Source of the DNA: Toxorhynchites rutilus septentrionalis
Lineage: Eukaryota; Arthropoda; Insecta; Diptera; Culicidae
Length of the DNA stretch: 64,000 bases
Assembly (NCBI RefSeq): GCF_029784135.1
Contig: NC_073744.1
Coordinates: 31,813,380-31,877,379, forward strand
Direction of reading: 5' to 3'
The translations under genes and the position numbers were made by a program. The notes beneath the pieces are model-generated. The model worked only from the letters and a program-made list of their open reading frames with translations. It was not told the DNA's origin and did no database searches. Shown piece after piece: positions 58,768 to 64,000 of this stretch (positions are counted from its first letter, which is position 1; every line of letters starts with the position of its first letter).

Positions 58768-59212
58768 TATCTTGAATTTGTCGAAGAAATTTTGCTTAGT
58801 TTCATTAAACGATGTATCCAATCCGATCCATTTTTCGCAAAAGCTTCTTTCCAGAAGTGACTTCATTTCATTGAACACTGATGAAACCGTTGGTTGAGCT
58901 ACACCAAGTGAAACAATTTCTCCTTCATTACATTAATTTGGTACGACCAGAAGCCAGAAGATTCAAAACGGCCGCTAATTTCAAAGCTGCAGGAGTAGCA
59001 GTGCTTCTGAAAGTTGTTTGAAACACGGTTGTATCCGAAATATTTTTAACTGCTTCTCGACTAAGTCTAATATACTGCCGAAACTTTATAACGTATATAA
59101 GACAAACTAACTCATTTTCACTTAGCGAAAGAGAGTCACTTTCATCCCTCAACTCCCGCCTCTGTGGAATAAGTGTATTCTCTTCTTCACCATCGCCATT
59201 GTCAAAAATCAT
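58768..59212 (-). pseudogene. Harbinger transposase (HARBI1-like) N-terminal relic
   Basis: The frame from 59212 contains YIRLSREAVKNISD and ATPAALKLAAVLNLLASG, the helical region preceding the DDE nuclease in HARBI1-like proteins. After a frameshift near 58930 another frame reads SLGVAQPTVSSVFNEM and KWIGLDTSFNETKQNFFDKF, also family-like. The catalytic Asp blocks are missing, displaced or deleted downstream. Dead. Confidence 0.7.
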
Positions 59213-59249
59213 TTCGCGATTTCTTCTTGTTAATCACAGTTCTAATATA

Positions 59250-60501
59250 TTAGGCTGTCAAAAAAGTCCTACGGTATTTCCGCGAGGTGTTGTTGTAAGC
59301 GCGTAGTTCTAGTTGTATTCATTGTATCGAGTTATACTATAGCTTGTTGGAAAGGTATTATATAGTCCTTGACAGTGTTTTGTTTGGTTAAGTCGTTCGT
59401 GAGTTATAGTGTCGTAAATATGGAGCAAAATAAAGAGAAAATCCGACATATTTTACAGTACTACTATGACAAAGGCAATAATGCATCTCAAGCTGCCAAT
59501 AAAATTTGTGCAGTTTATGAACCCGATACAGTTTCCATTTCAACGTTTTCGTTCTGGTGTAGAGGTCGTCGAAGATGCGCCACGTTCCGGAAGGCCTGTC
59601 GTCGAAAATTGCGACAAAATCGCTGAATTAGCCGAGTAAGATCGGCATAGTAGCAGCCGTAGCATCGGCCAAGAGCTGGGGATAAGTCATCAAACCGTTA
59701 TTAACCATTTGAAGAAGCTTGGATTCACAAAGAAGCTCGATGTATGGGCGCCACACACGTTGACGCAAAAAAACATCTTTAACCGTATCGACGCATGTGA
59801 ATCACTGCTGAATCGCAACAAAATCGACCCGTTTCTGAAGCGGATGGTGACTGGCGATGAAAACTGGGTCACCTACGACAACGTGAAGGGCAAACGGTCG
59901 TGGTCGAAGCACGTTGAAGCGGCTCAGACGGTTGCCAAGCCCTCATTAACGGCCAGGAAGGTTCTGCTATATGTTTGGTGGGATTGTCAAGGAATAATCT
60001 ATTATGAGCTGCTTCCCTATGGCCAAACGCTTAATTCGGACCTGTACTGCCAACAACTGGACCGCTTGAAGGTAGCACTCATGAAGAAGAGGCCATCTTT
60101 GATAAACAGAGGCCGCATTGTCTTCCATCAGGACAACGCCAGGCCACACACTTCTTTGGTGACGCGCCAGAAGCTCCGGGAGCTCGGATGGGAGGTTCTT
60201 TTGCATCCGCCGTATAGTCCGGACCTTGTACCAAGTGACTACCACCTGTTTTTGTCCATGGCGAACGAGCTAGGTAGTCAGAAGTTAGCCACAAAAGAGG
60301 CCTGTGAAAATTGGCTATCCGAGTTTTTTGCAAATAAGGAAGCGAGCTTCTATAACAGGGGTATTATGAAGTAGGCATCTTGTTGGAAACAAGTCACCGA
60401 ACAAAACGGCGCATATTTGACTTAAAACAGATGATTGTAACTGATTTTATGAACAAATGAAAATTCAAAAAAAATACCGCAGGACTTTTTTGACAGCCTA
60501 A
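59250..60501 (+). mobile_element. mariner element (DD34D), 1,252 bp
   Basis: Termini TTAGGCTGTCAAAAAAGTCC (left) and its complement (right) are followed by CTACGG/CTGCGG, about 30 bp in all with one difference. TA duplications lie at 59248-59249 and 60502-60503. Inserted in the Harbinger element. Confidence 0.92.
59420..60374 (+). pseudogene. mariner transposase, one small deletion and one stop
   Basis: Starts EQNKEKIRHILQYYYDKGNN. A short deletion near 59540 shifts the frame. The true frame then reads EVVEDAPRSGRP and meets one TAA codon after IAELAE before GISHQTVINHLKKLGF. From about 59700 it is open to the stop at 60374: VTGDENWVTYDN (first Asp), FHQDNARPHTS (second) and PYSPDLVPSDYHLF (third, 34 residues later). 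Only two lesions were seen, so the copy is young. Confidence 0.88.
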
Positions 60502-60567
60502 TAATATCAAATTAAATTTGTTTTTCGACATTGAAATTGGCAATAGTCGTAAAGTTTACTTTGTTTA

Positions 60568-60918
60568 AGGTGGCCGTAAACTGTTTGCCCGGAGGTCAAA
60601 TATTTGTTATTTTTTGACACATAAGGTTTGATTTGATATTTGTACAAACACTATTTTGTTTGCCACTCTTTAATTTTCAACAGTAGTAAACAATATCAAA
60701 CACCGAACATGGAAAAAATCAACTAAAATATTCAAGGTTACCTAACCATGTACCGACAGGTTCGAAGAACAGACTGAAAATATTTTAGGCATCCAATAAT
60801 TGAATTTTTGCTTGTCGTGTTTTGTGTAGAATACATTTGATCAGTACACGTTGACCAAATTTTATCTGTCAAAAAGAGTCAAATATTTGGCTTCGGTCAA
60901 ACAGTGTATGAGCACCCT
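60568..60918 (+). mobile_element. 351-bp TA-flanked MITE, complete copy
   Basis: Imperfect inverted ends AGGTGGCCGTAAACTGTTTG and, at the right, the complement of AGGGTGCTCATACACTGTTTG, with TA on both sides. Partner fragment at 32894-33110. Confidence 0.7.
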
Positions 60919-61083
60919 TACAAACCCAAAAATTTGACATTTCTCTTCGAGACAAATTTTGCTCGAAATCTAATACACTGAAAATAATAACTCGAAAAAG
61001 ATACATAATACTAAGATCAATTCGATTCGAGTTTGAATTATCTCGAAACGAGTTACTCGTTTCGAAATGCACAATGTCACCCC

Positions 61084-63122
61084 TGGATTGACACAAAGAT
61101 ATTGTAGATTTTCTTGACTGTTGGATGCTGAGGTCATTTCAGCTTCCTATTTTAAACGTCGCTTCCTACGAGGGGTGATTAAATTCATGGAAAACTTCTC
61201 AGATCGCCCTTGTAACTTCGTTTCAAATGTCAAAACACAAATTGAAAACAAATCTTTAATAAATTTAACTGCCGAAATAGTTCACAGTATTAATGTTGAA
61301 CTACAATGAATTTCCATAACATTAACAGCTTTCCGTAAGATGGATGAAATTCCAAACCATTTCATTGAAAGGATGCTGGATACCATGATTTGGAGTATCG
61401 ATTCTCTTTTGTTCAAAGATTTCATATTCGTTTGTTTCTTACATAACATTAATTGGACCCTATTTTCAAAAGAGATGTGTGTGGAAGTACGTTATCCAAA
61501 TTACGCCAATGTATATGGGAAATTTGCAAGGAGATCGGTTCTTTCGAAGTCATTTTTAAACATGTTGAAGCGCCAGACGCCAGACGCGACCGATATTGGG
61601 AAGAAAATTCTTTTGAAACACGGGAGGACGAAAAAGCTATTGACGAATCTAAGTTAGATTTATAACCAGATAGCGTATCGAGTAAAATGATGATTTTGGT
61701 TTGAAATACGTTTGAATTTTTTAGAAAAAAAATCGAGGGGTTGTATCCGAGATACGACCGCAATATTTTTTTTTAATTTGTTGGTTTATCATTTCGGATA
61801 TTATTTGCGAGTAATTCGAAACTTCATAAATAACTCTTTAGTAAAAAGTTTCGGAGACCCTTAAAAAGTTTAATGGTTTGTGTGGTTATGTAGAATCATT
61901 TTGAGAAGCAAGCATCGTTTTTCCTTTTCGAGAGCATTGCACTATTTAGTCATATGTCGCCATTTGTTTCTTTATGTCAAGGCACGCATTGAACTGAGTA
62001 TTTAACGAGAGGCATCTTTCGTGTATCGCCATTCATAAAGCATCAAACACGCGTCTAACAGATGCACATAGATGCAGCGATAAAAATGAAACATCGCGAA
62101 AACGACCGTTTATGAAAAATCGTTTCTCGTCTCTCGGTCAAAACCGTCAACAAAGCTAGAAGCTTGTTGCATCAGAACAGAGCCGATGCGTACGAGAGCA
62201 AATACGAATAGCAAGTAAAAGTATCGAAGGTGTGCTATCCGCATGTACAGCAAATGAACAAGTTCTATGTTTCGCGCAACGAAAACAAGCAACACATAAA
62301 GCCAAACAGTGATAGCTAGAAGCGACCTATAATCATTTGCACTCTTCTCTTTTTTCACATGCTTTACCATGGCTCGGATGGTTGTGTTAATCGCAATGCC
62401 AAATGCACTTCAAGTGAAATATTCGCTAGTGTTCACAGATCGAGGGGAAACATAAAACACAAAACGAGCAGAATAAGTGACCTTTGTTGTTTCGGGCACA
62501 GAAATATTCTGAGAATTTCCCTCAGAGGAGATGCAATACTTATACGCTAGCGACAGCTTATTTACTATGAAGTTTACTTCGCAAATATTCTCTTTTCGGT
62601 TTCCAGGAAAATGTATCTCTAAACATTCATTCCGTTTCTTCCGTTGTGTATGATCTCTCTATTTGCAAAGTCAACTTCGTCGAGAAACAAGAGATGATAA
62701 AGGTCCCAGTGAGAACAACTTATCCTATCTTTCGATGTCTACTTGGTGCATCTGGCTTTCCGAAGGCTTTCCAAGTCATTCCATATGCATGTAATATTTT
62801 ACAAATTTATGGTGAGCTGATTGAGACTCCGAAGTGCAAGGCAAATACTCGCAAATATATTAGCAATATAAACGCACATTATAATTTGACAAACAATTTC
62901 ACCGGCTCGACCCTTGTTTTGCCTCTGCTTTGTAATATTTTATGGCTCACTGCCATAAAACATCACACAGCGACACGTATGAGCTGTCAAAAGAGAACCG
63001 TCTTCGTGTTTGCCGTGTTTGCCTCTTAACCGAATAGGACACGCCATCGTTTGTGCTTGTTTGTGGAAATACTGCCTAGTTTTTGGTTACGGAGTGTTTC
63101 GGCTACAAAAAATAGCATAAGA
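61084..63122. other. Upstream region of SEC11
   Basis: Several open frames of 60-127 codons (61121-61665, 62646-63029) lack recognisable domains or codon regularity and are not called. The last 100 bp before the ATG would hold the SEC11 promoter. No TATA seen. Confidence 0.45.
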
Positions 63123-63827
63123 ATGGGCATGCTGGAATCCCTGGGCGTCGATGGGCTGCTGAGCGATGTGCAGCGGATGGATATGCGACAGGTAAGTTAG
63201 GCGTGTTTGCATTTTTTTTCTCCAATCGTTCCGGCTGCTTTCATTGATGTTATCTTTCGTCAAATTTGCAGTTTTTCTTCCAAGTGCTAAGTTTTGGAAT
63301 GATCGTTTCCTCGGCACTTATGGTCTGGAAGGGGTTGATGGTGGCCACGGGCAGCGAATCGCCAATTGTTGTAGTCTTGAGTGGCAGTATGGAGCCTGCT
63401 TTCCATCGGTGAGTTTGTGCCCCGGTATTTCTCGTTTTCCCGATTAGAGTGATTGTAATGGTTCAATAACACTTCCAGTGGAGATCTTCTGTTCTTGACG
63501 AACCAGGAAGAGCCAGTTCGTGTGGGTGAGATCGTTGTGTTCAAGATCGAAGGTCGCGACATTCCAATCGTTCATCGCGTGATCAAGTTGCACGAGAAGA
63601 ACAACGGAACGGTCAAGTTCCTCACCAAGGGTGACAACAACTCGGTCGACGATCGGGGTTTGTATGCTCCAGGACAGCTATGGCTCGCCAAGAAGGACAT
63701 TGTGGGTAGAGCCAGAGGATTTCTGCCATACGTTGGAATGATAACAATTTACATGAACGAATATCCCAACCTGAAGTACGGAATTCTGGGATTGCTGGCG
63801 GTTTATGTATTACTTCACCGGGAATAA
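63123..63827 (+). CDS. Sec11: Signal peptidase complex catalytic subunit SEC11
   Basis: Exons 63123-63191, 63272-63408 and 63479-63827 (introns 80 and 70 bp, GT-AG) encode 184 residues, or 182 if the second ATG is used; the second is closer to the family length. The first ATG is kept because it is in frame. An N-terminal membrane segment covers about residues 26-46. The catalytic Ser is in [13 protein letters not shown] (about 62) and the His in PIVHRV (about 101). The conserved Asp residues lie in [10 protein letters not shown] (about 121 and 127), and the C-terminus is hydrophobic ([15 protein letters not shown]). The enzyme cleaves signal peptides from secretory proteins in the endoplasmic reticulum membrane, using a Ser-His-Asp arrangement in eukaryotic SEC11. 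Intact and highly conserved. Confidence 0.96.
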
Positions 63828-64000
63828 ATCTAATAGCACGGATCGATGTCGTTCTCTTCCAATTCAGGAGTGACAAGAGGCGTATTGGTAGCTTAAAAGA
63901 ATGCGTGGGGAGAGGAATGCGATGAAACGTACCGATTTTCGTGGTAAATAAGTTGCATTTGAAAATAGAGCAAATTAACAATGAGAACATGAAAAAACGA
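63828..64000. other. 3' flank of SEC11
   Basis: Likely SEC11 3' UTR. No canonical AATAAA before the window ends; 'AAATAAG' near 63943 is the closest match. Confidence 0.4.

Larger units (their letters stand above)
58569..61083 (-). mobile_element. PIF/Harbinger-like element, split by a mariner
   Basis: Terminal repeats: GGGGTGACATTGCGCATTTC onward at the left, and at the right the complement of GGGGTGACATTGTGCATTTC. Both continue into 'GAAACGA' and repeated 'CTCGAAACGAG'-like phrases. A transposase relic on the minus strand fits Harbinger. A clear 3-bp duplication was not found (flanks CCT and TGG). A mariner element (59250-60501) and a MITE (60568-60918) inserted into it later. Confidence 0.75.

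Noticed and set aside
62646..63029. 127-codon open frame upstream of SEC11
   Set aside because: No recognised motif; overlaps likely SEC11 promoter DNA.

Overview
This is a window of eukaryotic, almost certainly culicine-mosquito, nuclear DNA. It has short GT-AG introns (57-85 bp, plus one of 223 bp), insect-type genes, AT-rich spacers and a very heavy, layered load of DNA transposons, MITEs, SINE-like elements and an LTR retroelement. An ITmD37E-type transposon, a family I know chiefly from mosquitoes, supports this. I cannot name the genus from sequence alone.

Six genes can be reconstructed exon by exon: the exon-junction DEAD-box helicase eIF4A3 (951-2438, minus), a TELO2-interacting protein 2 homologue TTI2 (14015-15719, minus), three tandem CYP2-clan cytochrome P450 genes resembling the CYP304/305 families (30471-43425, 44041-45733, 56398-58070, all plus), and the signal peptidase catalytic subunit SEC11 (63123-63827, plus). 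The three P450s share two introns at identical positions. Only the first has an additional intron, 11.27 kb long and full of transposons. All three lack the usual acid-threonine pair in the I-helix.

Between the genes: 1-450 holds a dispersed repeat joined to a TA microsatellite and an orphan Tc1-like end. 4.8-6.1 kb holds a decayed mariner, a non-LTR retroposon tail, a palindromic MITE and a tRNA-derived SINE. 6.57-13.83 kb is a nested insertion: a rosa-like (DD41D) mariner element split by a 5,956-bp LTR retroelement with apparently identical 675-bp LTRs and a perfect 5-bp target duplication. That retroelement runs on the minus strand, carries an intact 527-aa PHD-finger protein and no recognisable pol, and its non-coding parts hold many small hairpins, including two arrays with a shared loop. 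16-17 kb has three copies of a Mutator-like MITE, two of them forming an inverted dimer. 18.6-21.1 kb has a foldback element and two 373-bp MITE copies in opposite orientation.

25-29 kb holds repeat fragments and a degenerate Tc1. The P450 intron (30.8-42.1 kb) holds a pogo-like MITE, foldbacks, a 270-bp TA microsatellite, ITmD37E copies, a SINE and a 0.6-kb duplicated block. 46-56 kb holds a MITE, a Helitron fragment, a Tc1 relic with long inverted repeats, a 964-bp inverted-repeat element and a hAT relic. 58.6-61.1 kb is a Harbinger element split by a mariner (DD34D).

I found no bacterial-type operons, CRISPR arrays, rRNA genes, canonical tRNA genes or recognisable viral genes. Repeat classes are assigned from termini, target duplications and residual protein motifs read by eye. 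No database search was possible.
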